NCBI GenBank assembly: GCA_020052545.1
Contig: JAGVOV010000082.1
Coordinates: 1-5,180, forward strand
DNA from: an archaeon
GTDB lineage: Archaea > Nanobdellota > Nanobdellia > Woesearchaeales > JAGVOV01
DNA length: 5,180 bases
Direction: 5' to 3'
Shown here: piece after piece, positions 4,764-5,180 of the stretch
Layout: the number at the start of each line of letters is the position of its first letter
Position numbering within the stretch: the stretch's first letter is position 1
Notes under the pieces: model-generated
Database searches by the model: none
Seen by the model: the letters and a program-made list of their open reading frames with translations, nothing else
Told to the model about the DNA's origin: nothing
Translations under genes and position numbers: made by a program

Positions 4764-5180
4764 AGCTGAGACACTTTTGCCTACAAGTTTTGGAAACTTT
4801 AAGCTCCTTGCTTACGTGGACAAAGAAACGCAGGTAGTTCTGATGAGTGAAAAAAAATTTGAAATTCCTCTTGTAAGGATTCACTCAGAATGCCTGACAG
4901 GGGATGCATTCCATTCGTTGAGATGCGACTGTGGGCAGCAGCTGGAAAAAGCTATGGAGTTAATAGCTGAAAATGGCGGGATACTCATTTATCTGAGGCA
5001 GGAAGGAAGGGGAATTGGGCTGAAGAACAAAATTCAAGCTTACAGGCTGCAGGATAATGGCTTGGATACTGTCGAGGCCAACAAGGCCCTTGGCTTCAAA
5101 AGTGACGAGAGGGATTTCACGGTTGCTACCAAGATATTGAGAGATTTAGGAATAACTAAGATTAAGCTTCTGACCAATAA
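4756..5180 (+). CDS. ribA: GTP cyclohydrolase II (C-terminus off window)
   Basis: The first 141 residues of a protein usually near 200 long are present. The enzyme opens GTP to 2,5-diamino-6-ribosylamino-4-pyrimidinone 5'-phosphate, formate and pyrophosphate, the first committed step of riboflavin synthesis. [10 protein letters not shown] (41-50) and LRCDCG (55-60) supply the three zinc-binding cysteines C46, C57 and C59. RQEGRGIGL (81-89), Y96 of the AYRLQD segment and R119 of DERDF line up with conserved active-site residues of the E. coli enzyme (its Tyr105 and Arg128). VEANKALGF and LLTN complete the family pattern. No DHBP synthase domain precedes it, so it is the single-domain form. The ATG at 4756 overlaps the end of the fusion gene by eight bases, implying co-transcription and coupled translation. 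Many archaea use the unrelated GTP cyclohydrolase III instead, so this bacterial-type enzyme may have been acquired by transfer (inference). Confidence 0.92.
   Translation, partial: MFEAETLLPTSFGNFKLLAYVDKETQVVLMSEKKFEIPLVRIHSECLTGDAFHSLRCDCGQQLEKAMELIAENGGILIYLRQEGRGIGLKNKIQAYRLQDNGLDTVEANKALGFKSDERDFTVATKILRDLGITKIKLLTN

Overview
The window looks archaeal. Every stand-alone gene is preceded by an A/T-rich TATA-type box centred 27-28 bases before its start codon. The riboflavin genes are archaeal in type (RibC-class riboflavin synthase, archaeal lumazine synthase, short RibL-type FAD synthase). Two genes encode pilin-like surface proteins of a style I associate with DPANN archaea (Woesearchaeota/Pacearchaeota-like). 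The lineage is an inference from protein style, not a proven placement.

Left half, minus strand (1-3172). In transcription order there are two overlapping genes for membrane-anchored, pilin-like extracytoplasmic proteins (3172-2627, then 2630-1551). The second is very rich in N-glycosylation sequons. A separately promoted gene (1465 to beyond base 1) follows; it encodes an N-terminal winged-helix domain and a long all-helical region with an exact 74-residue period. An 8-bp inverted repeat spans that gene's predicted transcription start.

Middle, 3173-3436. This divergent intergenic region holds back-to-back promoters for the pilin-like operon (minus) and the FAD synthase gene (plus). Between them are a simple hairpin, a 27-bp-period pair of hairpins with a shared stem and different loops, and two GTTAAC palindromes just upstream of the ribL TATA box.

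Right half, plus strand (3437-5180). This is a flavin block: FAD synthase (ribL), then a single-chain fusion of archaeal riboflavin synthase (RibC) and lumazine synthase (RibH), then an overlapping, bacterial-type GTP cyclohydrolase II (ribA) cut by the window edge. Together these cover the first step (GTP opening), the last two riboflavin steps and conversion of FMN to FAD. DHBP synthase, the deaminase/reductase and riboflavin kinase are not in the window. The most notable items are the RibC-RibH fusion, the 74-residue repeat protein and the consistent leaderless promoter geometry, which also corrects one start codon.
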